A DNA stretch of 40,197 nt from DAOUMU01 sp034409055 (GTDB lineage Bacteria > Chloroflexota > Anaerolineae > 4572-78 > J111): assembly GCA_034409055.1 (NCBI GenBank), contig DAOUMU010000268.1:1-40197 (forward strand), written 5' to 3'. Each line of letters starts with the position of its first letter. Within the stretch, counting starts at the first letter, position 1. Made by a program: the position numbers and the translations under genes. This document shows, in pieces, positions 18,369 to 27,683 of the stretch. Under the pieces are notes generated by a model, which was given only the letters and a program-made list of their open reading frames with translations, was not told the origin of the DNA and ran no database searches.

Positions 18369-20936
18369 GTGATGAACTTGCAAAAATCCTGGCACAACTG
18401 GATAATCCTGCTGAGTGTGTTTGCTCTGGCGCTCATTCCGCGGCTGGTCGGTCTGGGAACTTTTTGGGGAACCGACGAACGCTACCATTGGGAGCTTTCT
18501 AATGAATTCTTCCTGGCTCTTATCCGGACCGATTGGGCCAACACCGTGCCCCAGGGCTTGCCCGGCTTAACCCTGGCCTGGATCGACTCCATTGCCATGA
18601 CCTTAAAATATGGCTGGTCCTGGTTGCTCTCCGGTGGTTCGGCTTCGTTGGAGCAGATCGTGGCTCCTGAGTATCCCTTTGCCTTGTTGGCTGAGCGGCA
18701 ACTGCCGGTGGTCCTGGTCAATACCCTGATTGTGGTTGGCCTGTATGGCCTGAGTTGGCCGATTTTAGGCCGCAAAGCAGCCTGGGTGGGGATTACCTTT
18801 GTCATTCTTGATCCTTTCTTGCTGGCTGAATCTCGGGTGCTTCGCTTTGAGGCGTTGGTGGCCGGCTTTATGCCCCTTTCGTTGTTAGCTGCCTTGCTCT
18901 ATTTGAAGGAACAACGCCCCTATGCCCTGGTTTTATCGAGCGTGTTCGCTGCCCTGGCCATGCTCACCAAGATTTCAGCGGCCATCTTATTACCAGCAGT
19001 GGCGGTCGTTGGAGCAGTTACCGTTTTGAGTATCAAATCAGGAAATCCACAAGATAGGCGTCAGCCAATTCCTCAATCAGGAAATGATGACGAATCTACT
19101 GTCCATGAGGCTGCGAATGATAATTCTTCCTTCCCCATTCGTCGTTCATCATTCACTCCATCCACCTCCTCACTCATTCGATGGCTCTCAAAATATCTAA
19201 TCTGGGTTGGACTGATTGTTTTTTGCTTTTGGCTCTTCTGGCCGGCAATGTGGGTGGCTCCGCTGGAAACATTGCAAGAAGTAATGACCTTTGCCGAAAG
19301 AGCTGGGGAGGAGGGATTTGCCGGCCGAGGTGTCTTCTTCTGGGGACAGATTTATCCCGACGATCCCGGCTACTGGTTCTATCCCGTGGCTATATTATTT
19401 CGGATCACACCGTTGGTTCTGGTTGGGGTTGTCTTGGCTATTGTTAGTTTGGTCCTGACCTTTAAACAACGCTGGCCAATTCGGGATGAAGCGGGTTGGC
19501 AGTGGTGGGGGACAGCTTTACTACTGGTATACTCCTTACTGTTTGTCCTGATAATGACCCCAGGGGCCAAAAAATATGATCGCTATTTAATGCCCATCTT
19601 TCCGGCCCTCGACCTGGTGGCCGGGGCTGGCTGGCTCTGGGTAAGTGAATGGGCGGTCCGGCGCTGGCTTCAATCAAAACAGATCCAACTGGCTTTGGGA
19701 ATGGGCTGGGTGATCCTGTTAGTCCTACAAGGACTGACCACACTGCCCCACCTGCCTTATTATTATACTTATTACAATCCGCTGTTGGGTGGCCCGCGGC
19801 AAGCTGCCAACTATATTCGGGTTGGCTTTGCCGAGGGATTGGATCAGGTGGCCGCTTACCTGGAGCAAAAACCGAACGCCGCTGAACTTAAGCTGGCCTC
19901 GGCCAATTCCAGTAAGTTGGATGGTCTCTTTTCGGGTCAAACCATTGCTTTGGATAACCTTGATGGTAAATGGGTTCAGGGTGATTACGTTTTAATCTAT
20001 ATTTCCCAATTACAACGGGGGAAACATTCACCGGAGATTTTGACCTATCTGCGCCGACACGAACCGGAATATATCTTGAAATTACACGGCTTGGAGTATG
20101 CCTGGCTTTATCCTGGCCCGGCCGCCCGGTACTATGGTGGTGGCTACAAACTGGAGGGGCGTGGAACCCTGTATGGTTATGATTTCGACCGGACTGATTT
20201 AGCAGCGGGCGAGTCGTTACCGATTACTCTGTATTGGCGTAACGAGGGCCAGCGGGAAGATGACCGCTTTTTTGTTAGACTGATGGACCTTGATGGTTAC
20301 GTCTGGACCGAAGCCATTGCCCAACCCCGGCCCGGTTTCGAGGCAGCCAATCGGCGGCGAAAAGCGATTGTGGAAAGCGAAGCAGTCTTAAGCCTGCCCA
20401 TCGGTATGCCGCCAGGTGATTACTTCTTCAAGCCCGGTTTTCGCACCGTCAGCGGAGAAATCATCGGTTACTTTGAGTTGCCCGGCCGTACCAAACCCTT
20501 GAGTGTCACTACAGCCAAAACGTATCCATCTCTGGAAACCTTTCAAGCCCCTTCTCCGAGCCATTTAAGAGCCAATGATGATTTGATCTTGCTGGGATAC
20601 GATCTTGAGCCTAAAACATCCAGACCGGGCTCGGCCTTGTGGCTAACGCTTTACTGGCAGGGGTTGACCGATGTGACCCACGATTATGTTATCTTATTGC
20701 GGCTGCTGGACGAGACTCAGCAAGAAATGGCTTATTGGCTGGGTCGTCCGGTACGGAGTGGTTATCCCACTACGGAATGGAAAGCCGGGCAAATTGTACA
20801 GGACCCCTGGCAACTGACCTTGCCTCCAGACGCTGGACCTGGTCTATATGACCTTGAGATTGCTCTCTTCGATGCGGACACCGAGGCCGAAGTGATTCGG
20901 GCTCAACTGGAACCGCTAACGATACAATCTCCGTAA
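18369..20936 (+). CDS. GT39-like membrane glycosyltransferase with two beta modules and a loop insertion
   Basis: Paralog of the proteins at 182 and 8532. The first membrane segment is followed by FWGTDERYHWE with D36-E37; later motifs are FWPAMWVAPLETL, DRYLMPIFPALDLV and LPYYYTYYNPLLGG. The loop just before the FWPAMWV helix carries a ~45-residue hydrophilic, low-complexity stretch (~223-269) encoded by repeat-like DNA, while the 8532 paralog has a short loop there. Two beta modules follow from ~589: LYGYDF/LYWRN/PPGDYFF and LLGYDLEP/LYWQ/GPGLYDLEIALFD. The GTG at 18369 is followed directly by ATG (18372), which may be the true start. Same strand and close to the SGNH genes on both sides. 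Sugar specificity unknown. Confidence 0.85.
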   Translation: MMNLQKSWHNWIILLSVFALALIPRLVGLGTFWGTDERYHWELSNEFFLALIRTDWANTVPQGLPGLTLAWIDSIAMTLKYGWSWLLSGGSASLEQIVAPEYPFALLAERQLPVVLVNTLIVVGLYGLSWPILGRKAAWVGITFVILDPFLLAESRVLRFEALVAGFMPLSLLAALLYLKEQRPYALVLSSVFAALAMLTKISAAILLPAVAVVGAVTVLSIKSGNPQDRRQPIPQSGNDDESTVHEAANDNSSFPIRRSSFTPSTSSLIRWLSKYLIWVGLIVFCFWLFWPAMWVAPLETLQEVMTFAERAGEEGFAGRGVFFWGQIYPDDPGYWFYPVAILFRITPLVLVGVVLAIVSLVLTFKQRWPIRDEAGWQWWGTALLLVYSLLFVLIMTPGAKKYDRYLMPIFPALDLVAGAGWLWVSEWAVRRWLQSKQIQLALGMGWVILLVLQGLTTLPHLPYYYTYYNPLLGGPRQAANYIRVGFAEGLDQVAAYLEQKPNAAELKLASANSSKLDGLFSGQTIALDNLDGKWVQGDYVLIYISQLQRGKHSPEILTYLRRHEPEYILKLHGLEYAWLYPGPAARYYGGGYKLEGRGTLYGYDFDRTDLAAGESLPITLYWRNEGQREDDRFFVRLMDLDGYVWTEAIAQPRPGFEAANRRRKAIVESEAVLSLPIGMPPGDYFFKPGFRTVSGEIIGYFELPGRTKPLSVTTAKTYPSLETFQAPSPSHLRANDDLILLGYDLEPKTSRPGSALWLTLYWQGLTDVTHDYVILLRLLDETQQEMAYWLGRPVRSGYPTTEWKAGQIVQDPWQLTLPPDAGPGLYDLEIALFDADTEAEVIRAQLEPLTIQSP
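19036..19178 (+). repeat. Repeat-like low-complexity insertion inside a GT39 gene
   Basis: The stretch carries two TCAGGAAAT units and, at its end, CATTCGTCGTTCATCATTCA, which resembles the ATTCATCATTCATC-type repeats of 28283-28320 read from the other strand. It is in frame and falls in a loop between membrane segments. Confidence 0.55.
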
Positions 20937-20954
20937 TCCAGGTACGAGTGAAAA

Positions 20955-22244
20955 GTGCTTAATTTGAAACGAGCCTTTACAAGGCTGGCCACAATCATTT
21001 TTGGAATCATCCTGTCCCTCCTGATTTTGGAGATTGGGCTGCATCTCATTCCCTCAGCCATATGGAAGGGACTGATCAGCAAATCTCCCACCCGTTACAT
21101 TCTCTTCAAAACCGACAAAAACATCGGCTGGGTTCACGTCCCTAATGCTGAGGCCAACTGGCAGGGTACCGGCGAATATAACGTGGATGTCAAAATGAAT
21201 GCCCTTGGCTTGCGGGATCGTGAACGCACTTATCAGAAACCAGCCGACACCTTCCGTATCTTGGTGCTGGGCGATTCTTTTGCTGAGGGGACACAGGTTC
21301 CTCTGGAACAGCTTTTTTCAATTAAACTGGAAAAGTGTCTGATCGAGCGTATGAATACCGACATTGAAGTCATCAACACCGGCGTGACCAGCTATGGTAT
21401 CGGCGACGAGTTACTTTTCTTTGTCAACGAGGGGGTTAAATATCAACCTGATCTGGTGTTGGTGACCATTTACGCCGCTAACGATGCCGTCAGAGACTTG
21501 GGACGTGACATTGATGACAACATGATCCAATCCTTTGGGGGGTATCAATTTTATCTGGATGATGGACATTTGAAGAAGTATTGGCTGGCATGGGCTGACC
21601 CGCCGGAGGAGATTTCGCCCCTCGAACGCTTTCTGCGCCATTATTCCGCCCTTTTTTACATTTTCAGAGCGCCAGACTCCAGAGTACGTCGCGAAGTGAA
21701 CAAATTCATCGACGATTGGGGGCCTGAGTCCGCTTCTCCTGAACCGGCCCTGGCCAACCCCAAAGATTTCCCGGATTACGCCTATGATGAAAGCCTGATT
21801 ATTTTCGCTGAAGGCTTTCCTGATAACCCTGGTGTGCCTCCCCGGATAAAGGAATTGTGGCAACTATTTGAAGCAATTGTGCAGGAACTGCAAGGGCAAG
21901 TAAAAGCGCATAACGCTCAGATGGCCACCGTCATTATTCCCGCCGACTTCCAGATTCACGAAGAAATGTACAACTATCGAGTATCCAAGTTCCAGAAACG
22001 ATACGGCTCGCTGGAAAGTCTTGATTGGGATATTGAGGCCCCTAATAAAGCCATCGCTCATTTCATGAGGCAAAACAACATCCCCACCCTGGATTTAATG
22101 CCTGACTTCCAGGTATACGACGCCGCGCATGACGATTTGCTCTACTTTAGCCAAGATCTCCACTTTAATGAAAGGGGGCATCAATTGGCGGCAGATTTGA
22201 TGTGTAACTGGCTGGTTGAAGAAGGATTGGTATCCTCAAACTAG
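20955..22244 (+). CDS. Membrane-anchored SGNH/GDSL hydrolase-like protein
   Basis: Second SGNH-fold protein, 429 residues. It has an N-terminal anchor (~12-32, ATIIFGIILSLLILEIGLHL), then VHVPNAE and MNALGLRDRE, a pre-domain pattern common in membrane-linked SGNH proteins. Catalytic blocks seen: VLGDSFAEG with S108, GVTSYG as block II, IYAANDAV with N176, and SQDLHFNERGH with D401 and H403 near the C-terminus. All four blocks are intact, so it is probably active, as an esterase or acyltransferase on an extracytoplasmic glycan. The GTG start lies 18 bp after the stop of the GT39 gene upstream, suggesting one transcript. Closer in layout to the 34027 protein than to the 14369 one. Confidence 0.8.
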   Translation: MLNLKRAFTRLATIIFGIILSLLILEIGLHLIPSAIWKGLISKSPTRYILFKTDKNIGWVHVPNAEANWQGTGEYNVDVKMNALGLRDRERTYQKPADTFRILVLGDSFAEGTQVPLEQLFSIKLEKCLIERMNTDIEVINTGVTSYGIGDELLFFVNEGVKYQPDLVLVTIYAANDAVRDLGRDIDDNMIQSFGGYQFYLDDGHLKKYWLAWADPPEEISPLERFLRHYSALFYIFRAPDSRVRREVNKFIDDWGPESASPEPALANPKDFPDYAYDESLIIFAEGFPDNPGVPPRIKELWQLFEAIVQELQGQVKAHNAQMATVIIPADFQIHEEMYNYRVSKFQKRYGSLESLDWDIEAPNKAIAHFMRQNNIPTLDLMPDFQVYDAAHDDLLYFSQDLHFNERGHQLAADLMCNWLVEEGLVSSN

Positions 22245-22325
22245 TCTTGAATAATCATCCGTCCGGTGGTAAAATGCCCCCTGTTTTGTATGCGCATCTG
22301 TTCGGTTAAAACCAACGTCGCCAAC

Positions 22326-22358
22326 GCATCCCTATGCATTTGCGGGGCATAGGAATGT
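22326..22358. repeat. GCATCCC-family hairpin overlapping the upstream part of a gene
   Basis: GCATCCCTATGC (22326-22337) pairs with GCATAGGAATGT (22347-22358) at 10 of 12 positions. It resembles elements at 11490-11539 and 39044-39067. An open frame continuous with the next gene begins inside it at ATG 22334. Confidence 0.6.
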
Positions 22359-22399
22359 CCCGCCTATCCATTTTGAAACGCACCGAAATTTTTTTGCTT

Positions 22400-25192
22400 A
22401 TGAAAAACAGAAGCCTGATGATTACAACGGGGGCGGCTCTATTACTCCCCTTATTGCTCATCATTGTACCCTGGTATCCAGGACAATTGGTGGTAGGTTT
22501 ACTTCTGATTGCTTTCTGGCCGGGGTATGCCTTGCTGGCCGCTCTCTGGCCGGGTACCCACGATTCGCCCCTGGCCCAATTAGAACGAGGGTTGATGGCC
22601 GTAGCCGTTAGTTACGGTTTAACCATCACCTTATTGTTATTGATGGCTTTTGTCCGTATACCGTTCAATACTTTCTCTGTTGTGAGTGGTCTGGCTGGTT
22701 TGACCCTACTTTTTACCCTCATCGCCTGGCGACAGCAATCAGACAGGCCAGAATCTAAAATCCCGGACTTGAAACCGGCGTCAGGCAGTGGCCAACCGCC
22801 AACCTCGAGTCCCACATCCGACCTCCCAAATCCTACCTCTTACCTCGTCTGGGTTGTTATCATTTTGCTCATAGCCGCTTTCTTTCGTGTAGCCAATGTT
22901 TACTATTCCGACCACCAAGGCGACGAGGCTGACATTTTACTGCGGGCCATGTCGCTGGTTTACGGCAACGTGGAAGCCATTCTAACCCACTCTAAAGGGC
23001 CCGGCGAGATTTTATTGCTGAATGCCATCGGTGCTTTAACTGGACGATTTGATGAGCAAACTGTCCGCTTACCCTTCTCGCTGGCCGGTACAGCCAGTAT
23101 CGGGCTCATCGTGTTACTCGGTGGGCGGCTATTCAATCGGCAGACGGGGATCGTGGCCGGCTTGTTGGCGGCAATTGACGGCGTTTTTGTCTCTTATGCT
23201 CGCACGGCCCAATACCAGAGTGGGGTGTTGCTGCTCACCCTGGCCGCGATTTACTGTTTCTATCGTTTTCGGCAAACAGGTGGCCAATCCCGCCGGTTAC
23301 ATGGCCTGGGGACGTTTTTACTGGCCGCCTCTTTTCTGGTTCACTTTGAAACAATTCTGTTGTTACCTGTCGTCGTCTACCTAACCGTTTCACGTTTCAC
23401 GTTTCACGTTTTACGTTTCACGTCATCTACCCTGTGGGTTCACCTCTCACGTCTCCCGTCTCACATCTCACGCCTGACTTATCTGTGGCCCTCGATCCTG
23501 ATTTTTGTGGCCACAACCACTATTTTTTACCTGCCTTTTTTATTACATCCCAATGTTGGCAAAACAGGGACCTACCTGGAGAATCGGATTGGTGGGGGTA
23601 GCCTCCCCCCCTTTAACAATTTAGGCCACTTTTTTTACATCGAGGCGCTGAAATACAATTCGGCTTACTATGTGGTCTTGTTTAATGTGTGTCTACTGGT
23701 GGTGGTAGTGATTGCTCTGATAGGAGGGCAGGAGGGCAGGAGGGCAGAGGAGCAGGGGAGCAGAGGAGGAAAACCAGTCCGTTCCTTCTCTACTTCTCTA
23801 CTTGCTAGCTTGAGTGTGATTATATTGATCATAGGGGGTGTGGCGCTGGCTTTGGCCGGTGTCCAAAAACTGTCGGCGGTGGCGATTGGGCTTGGCCTGA
23901 CCGTAATTTTCGCCCTGATGATTCTTTCACCCAACACTGCCCTGCCCCACAGAACACTGTGGTTGTGGATTGCGCCCCCTTTTTTGGTTTGCGTTTTTCT
24001 GGTCAACCGACCCGGCAAACATCATTACCTGTTTATGGCGGCCCTGGTCATTTTGGTAGGATTGGTGTTAACCGAGGGATGGCAACGGGCTACCACTCGC
24101 TGGTCGGGCTTGAGACAACCTGTCGGCCAGGGGATAATGATTAGTTTGAGTCTCGTCCTGCTGCTGATTTTTGCCGCCCATACGGTCATGGTCCTGTTGC
24201 GCAGTGATCTGGAATATGTCTTAACTTATCCTGACCATAAAAGTGCCTTTTACCCCACCGACGCTGATTATCCCTACCGAGCCCGTATTGGCTTTGGCTA
24301 TCCTTTTCGTTTGGGCTGGCAGGTGATCGGCCAGTTGAAGCGAACCGGCCAGTTAGAGGGTACCTGGGCCGGCAATGATGAGGGTAATGCCCCCAATTGG
24401 TATATGCTCAATACACCGGCCAGCCCCTGTTATCCCGACTACGTCCTGCAAGGCGAGATTACTTACAAAGGCGATAATGATTTTAATGTTCCTTTCCGGC
24501 CCAATGATTTTGGCTATGTCCCCCGGTATCGTATCTGGGGCAACGATCGATTGCGAATGACGGTTTTGGAATTTAATCCTGCCGCCGACGAGACAGAGGT
24601 GATTGACCTGTACGAGACATCCCATTTCGATCCGCCGGTCACTGCCGCCGATTTTGCCGCTGGCCTGCCTGCCCAATCCACGTCCGAACCAGACATCACC
24701 CTGGCCCCAGCTCTGGTTTTAGGTGAGGGATCGGAGTTAAAACAGAATGCCCCGCCGGAGTATTTAGAACGGGCCAAGCAACTGGAGGGACGGGTGGCTC
24801 TGATGGGCTATGACCTGGACACTCGTTACGCTTACCCGGCTGGCATTGTCCCGGTCACTTTGTATTGGCAGACACAAAACCTGTTGAGTTTACGCTACAA
24901 AGTGTTTGTGCATTTGACCTCATCTGAAGGACAACTGTGGACTCAAGCTGATGATTTTCCCGTATGTGGTACCTCTCACGCCAATACCTGGCTCCCCGGT
25001 ACGTTCGTCTTGGATCGCCACCTGTTGAAACTACCCCCCGATATACCGGCTGGTGAGTATACCCTGCGGGTGGGTATGTATGAGCCGGATTTAAATCTGC
25101 GCTTGAACTATTTTGATGTGGCCGGTAACGAGCAAGGGAATAGTTTAACAATCGGTACAGTAATGATTAACCCTGAATCAGGAGGGAGGTAG
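22400..25192 (+). CDS. GT39-like glycosyltransferase with DUF1616-like N-terminal membrane domain
   Basis: Large membrane protein of 930 residues from ATG 22400. The N-terminal ~110 residues (MKNRSLMITTG, YPGQLVVGLLLIAFWPGYAL, LERGLMAVAVSYG) look like the DUF1616-type membrane domain. A low-complexity linker (~113-149) leads into a GT39-like core with NVYYSDHQGDEADILLRAM, Asp-Glu at D175-E176. Two more repeat-derived loops occur (~329-360 and ~441-467). A single beta module closes the protein (LMGYDLD, LYWQTQN, KVFVHLTSSEG, ANTWLPGT, AGEYTLRVGMYEP). The frame extends upstream to ATG 22334, but those extra codons come from a hairpin repeat; ATG 22355 is another option. The gene stands 28 bp before the FAD oxidoreductase gene. 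Confidence 0.8.
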   Translation: MKNRSLMITTGAALLLPLLLIIVPWYPGQLVVGLLLIAFWPGYALLAALWPGTHDSPLAQLERGLMAVAVSYGLTITLLLLMAFVRIPFNTFSVVSGLAGLTLLFTLIAWRQQSDRPESKIPDLKPASGSGQPPTSSPTSDLPNPTSYLVWVVIILLIAAFFRVANVYYSDHQGDEADILLRAMSLVYGNVEAILTHSKGPGEILLLNAIGALTGRFDEQTVRLPFSLAGTASIGLIVLLGGRLFNRQTGIVAGLLAAIDGVFVSYARTAQYQSGVLLLTLAAIYCFYRFRQTGGQSRRLHGLGTFLLAASFLVHFETILLLPVVVYLTVSRFTFHVLRFTSSTLWVHLSRLPSHISRLTYLWPSILIFVATTTIFYLPFLLHPNVGKTGTYLENRIGGGSLPPFNNLGHFFYIEALKYNSAYYVVLFNVCLLVVVVIALIGGQEGRRAEEQGSRGGKPVRSFSTSLLASLSVIILIIGGVALALAGVQKLSAVAIGLGLTVIFALMILSPNTALPHRTLWLWIAPPFLVCVFLVNRPGKHHYLFMAALVILVGLVLTEGWQRATTRWSGLRQPVGQGIMISLSLVLLLIFAAHTVMVLLRSDLEYVLTYPDHKSAFYPTDADYPYRARIGFGYPFRLGWQVIGQLKRTGQLEGTWAGNDEGNAPNWYMLNTPASPCYPDYVLQGEITYKGDNDFNVPFRPNDFGYVPRYRIWGNDRLRMTVLEFNPAADETEVIDLYETSHFDPPVTAADFAAGLPAQSTSEPDITLAPALVLGEGSELKQNAPPEYLERAKQLEGRVALMGYDLDTRYAYPAGIVPVTLYWQTQNLLSLRYKVFVHLTSSEGQLWTQADDFPVCGTSHANTWLPGTFVLDRHLLKLPPDIPAGEYTLRVGMYEPDLNLRLNYFDVAGNEQGNSLTIGTVMINPESGGR
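23386..23474 (+). repeat. CGTTTCA tandem repeat in a GT39 gene
   Basis: CGTTTCA-type heptamers run from 23386 to 23424 and are followed by CTCACGTCTCCCGTCTCACA-type units to 23474. They encode SRFTFHVLRF and HLSRLPSHISRL in frame between two membrane segments. Confidence 0.8.
23722..23769 (+). repeat. AGGAGGGC/AGAGG purine repeat in a GT39 gene
   Basis: Three AGGAGGGC units are followed by GAGGAGC/GGGAGC units. They encode a charged loop (GGQEGRRAEEQGSRGG) between membrane segments. The frame is kept. Confidence 0.75.
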
Positions 25193-25220
25193 GGATAAGG
25201 GGCAGCCAAGATATGAGGAT

Positions 25221-26681
25221 ATGAATACCAAATTAAACAGTTCAACGCACCTTAAAACCGACGTGGTCATCATCGGCGCCGGGCCAACAGGGCTAACTGC
25301 CGCTTACCAACTGAATAAAGTGGGCCAGAAAACGATTGTGTTTGAAAAAGAACACATCGTCGGTGGCATCGCTCGCACAGAAAATTACAAGGGATACGGC
25401 ATCGATATTGGGGGCCATCGCTTTTATACCAAAGTCAGTGAAGTGGAAGCGATGTGGCACGAGGTGTTGGGTGACGACTTTCTACGTCGGTCCCGCCTGT
25501 CACGTATCTACTATAAAAACAAATTTTTCTATTATCCCATCCGTTTTTTTGATGCTTTGTTAAAACTGGGACTGGTTGAGAGCTTTCGGGTGGGGTTAAG
25601 TTATGTTTGGGCCCGTATTCGGCCCTATCCTAAAGAAGAAAATTTTGAAGAATGGGTCTCTAATCGTTTCGGTAAGCGCCTCTACCAGATTTTCTTCAAG
25701 ACCTATACCGAGAAGGTGTGGGGTGTTCCTTGCACCGAGATCAAAGCCGAGTGGGCTGCCCAGCGGATCAAAGGGTTGTCTCTATCGACAGCCATCAAAA
25801 ACGCCCTGTTAGAGTCCCAGAGCGAACAGGTAAAAACGCTGATTGATTCCTTTTATTATCCCCGCCGTGGACCGGGTATGCTTTGGAAACGGGTACAAGA
25901 ACTCATCGAGGCCGACGGACATCAGGTCATGCTCGAGTCAGAAGTGGTTGAATTATGGGTGGAGGGTCAGCGAGTCAAGCAGGTAGTGGCTGCCAGCCCC
26001 AATGGGTCCGTCACTGCCTCGGGTGACTATTTTATCTCGAGTATGCCCCTCAATGAACTGATCCTGAAAATAAAACCCTTGCCCCCCCCGGACGTTGTCG
26101 AGGCCGCTCGGAGGCTCACCTATCGCGACTTTTTAACCGTGGCCCTGATCATTCGGCCTGATGACCTTTTTCCCGATAATTGGATTTATGTTCATAGCCC
26201 CGAAGTAAAGGTTGGCCGAATCCAAAATTTCAAGAATTGGAGTCCGGAGATGATCCCTGCCTCTCAAAATGGCACCACCTGCATTGGCCTGGAGTATTTT
26301 TGCACGGAGGGGGATGCGCTGTGGCAAATGGATGATGCGGATTTGGTGACCCTGGGCCGGCAGGAACTGGCTCGTATTGGCCTGGTATCGGCAGAGAATG
26401 TGATAGATGGGGTGGTCTTTCGCCAGCCCAAAGCCTATCCGGTGTATATGGGAGAATACAAGGCCTACCTGGAAACGATTAAAGCTTACCTGGCCACGAT
26501 TGAAAATCTATACACGGCTGGAAGAAATGGGCTACACATGTATAATAACCAGGACCACTCCATGCTCACCGCCATGTTGACTGTGAAAAATATTATGGGA
26601 GAGCAACACGATATTTGGGCGGTGAATACGGAGCGCTCTTACCATGAAGAAATTCGTATGCCCAAACAGCAGCCGGAGTAG
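25221..26681 (+). CDS. NAD(P)/FAD-dependent oxidoreductase, UDP-galactopyranose-mutase/amine-oxidase type
   Basis: Soluble flavoprotein of 486 residues. An N-terminal Rossmann ADP-binding motif (VVIIGAGPTGLTAAYQL, glycines 19, 21, 24, then E42), a second FAD motif (GGIARTENYKGYGIDIGGHRFYT) and a C-terminal FAD-contact region (NLYTAGRNGLHMYNNQDHSM) are visible. The YTEKVWGVPCTEI segment is typical of this family next to surface-glycan genes. The enzyme could interconvert or oxidise a sugar nucleotide or a lipid-linked sugar. It is not close enough by eye to call it UDP-galactopyranose mutase or protoporphyrinogen oxidase. ATG 25221 is preceded by GAGG. The next gene begins 3 bp after its stop. 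Confidence 0.85.
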   Translation: MNTKLNSSTHLKTDVVIIGAGPTGLTAAYQLNKVGQKTIVFEKEHIVGGIARTENYKGYGIDIGGHRFYTKVSEVEAMWHEVLGDDFLRRSRLSRIYYKNKFFYYPIRFFDALLKLGLVESFRVGLSYVWARIRPYPKEENFEEWVSNRFGKRLYQIFFKTYTEKVWGVPCTEIKAEWAAQRIKGLSLSTAIKNALLESQSEQVKTLIDSFYYPRRGPGMLWKRVQELIEADGHQVMLESEVVELWVEGQRVKQVVAASPNGSVTASGDYFISSMPLNELILKIKPLPPPDVVEAARRLTYRDFLTVALIIRPDDLFPDNWIYVHSPEVKVGRIQNFKNWSPEMIPASQNGTTCIGLEYFCTEGDALWQMDDADLVTLGRQELARIGLVSAENVIDGVVFRQPKAYPVYMGEYKAYLETIKAYLATIENLYTAGRNGLHMYNNQDHSMLTAMLTVKNIMGEQHDIWAVNTERSYHEEIRMPKQQPE

Positions 26682-26684
26682 ATT

Positions 26685-27653
26685 GTGGCCCAAGATTCCC
26701 CTACCATCTCTGTCGTGATCCCCCTTTTAAACGAGGAAGGGAACTTAAAGCTATTACACCAAAAATTAAGCGAAGTGTTGCCGGCCCTGGCTCAACCTTA
26801 CGAGATTGTTTTTGTCGATGACGGTAGCACGGATAACTCTGCCGAAATTTTGACCAGCCTGTTTGAAAATGATGCAGCCGTTCAGGTGATCCATTTTCGG
26901 CAGAATTTTGGCAAGACGGCCGCCCTGACGGCCGGTTTCCGTCACTGCCGGGGCCAGATTATCGCCACTCTTGATGCTGATTTGCAAGACGATCCGGCCG
27001 AAATTCCGGCTATGGTCAATAAGCTGAATGAAGGGTATGACCTGGTGTCTGCCTGGCGCCATCAACGCCAGGATCCTATCGACAAAACCTTACCTTCGCG
27101 CATTTTTAATTGGGCCGTACCGCTCTTTAGCGGCGTGCAACTGCACGATTTTAATTGCGGTTTCAAGGTGTATCGACGGGTGGTGACGGAGCAGATTCCG
27201 CTCTACAGTGATTTTCACCGCTTTATTCCGGTTTTGGCCGCCAACAAGGGCTTTCGCATCACCGAATTGCCGGTGCAGCATCACCCTCGCCACGCCGGTG
27301 CTTCCAAGTATGGTGCTGCTCGGACCATCCGAGGCTTTTTCGATTTTATCACCGTTCTGTTTCTGATGACCTATCTCAAATATCCGCTGCGTCTTTTTGG
27401 CACCGGCGGTTTGCTAGTGTTTGCCCTGGGCGGGATCATTGAATTTTACCTGGCTGGGTTATGGTTCCTGAGATTTTGGGGCTTAGCCGAAGTGGGACCC
27501 ATTGGTACACGTCCCCTTTTTACCGTCGGCATTCTGGCTATGATTCTGGGTATCCAGCTTTTTTCGACCGGTTTGTTGGGCGAAATGCTGCGTTACTTCA
27601 CCTTTCGCCCGGAACGAGAATATACCATTAGAAAAGTTTTAAGGCATGAGTGA
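26685..27653 (+). CDS. GT2 polyprenyl-phosphate sugar transferase, DPM1/GtrB-like
   Basis: Family 2 glycosyltransferase of 322 residues that probably moves a sugar from a nucleotide sugar onto polyprenyl phosphate, making the donor needed by GT-C enzymes. Seen: ISVVIPLLNEEGN at the start, VFVDDGSTDNS (DDGS 45-48), NFGKTAALTAGF, the metal-binding ATLDADLQDDP (97-104) and HHPRHAGASKYG, all characteristic of the DPM1-like branch. Two C-terminal membrane segments (~237-270 and ~276-304) follow, as in GtrB/ArnC-type proteins. The GTG start lies 3 bp after the previous TAG. It is the only GT2 in the window, so it may supply several of the ten GT-C proteins, which is an inference. The sugar is unknown. 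Confidence 0.9.
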   Translation: MAQDSPTISVVIPLLNEEGNLKLLHQKLSEVLPALAQPYEIVFVDDGSTDNSAEILTSLFENDAAVQVIHFRQNFGKTAALTAGFRHCRGQIIATLDADLQDDPAEIPAMVNKLNEGYDLVSAWRHQRQDPIDKTLPSRIFNWAVPLFSGVQLHDFNCGFKVYRRVVTEQIPLYSDFHRFIPVLAANKGFRITELPVQHHPRHAGASKYGAARTIRGFFDFITVLFLMTYLKYPLRLFGTGGLLVFALGGIIEFYLAGLWFLRFWGLAEVGPIGTRPLFTVGILAMILGIQLFSTGLLGEMLRYFTFRPEREYTIRKVLRHE

Positions 27654-27683
27654 CATTTCTTATTTCTCATTTATAATTGACCT

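Noticed and set aside
25221..26681. Calling the flavoprotein UDP-galactopyranose mutase (glf)
   Set aside because: FAD motifs are shared by several families and mutase-specific residues could not be confirmed by eye.
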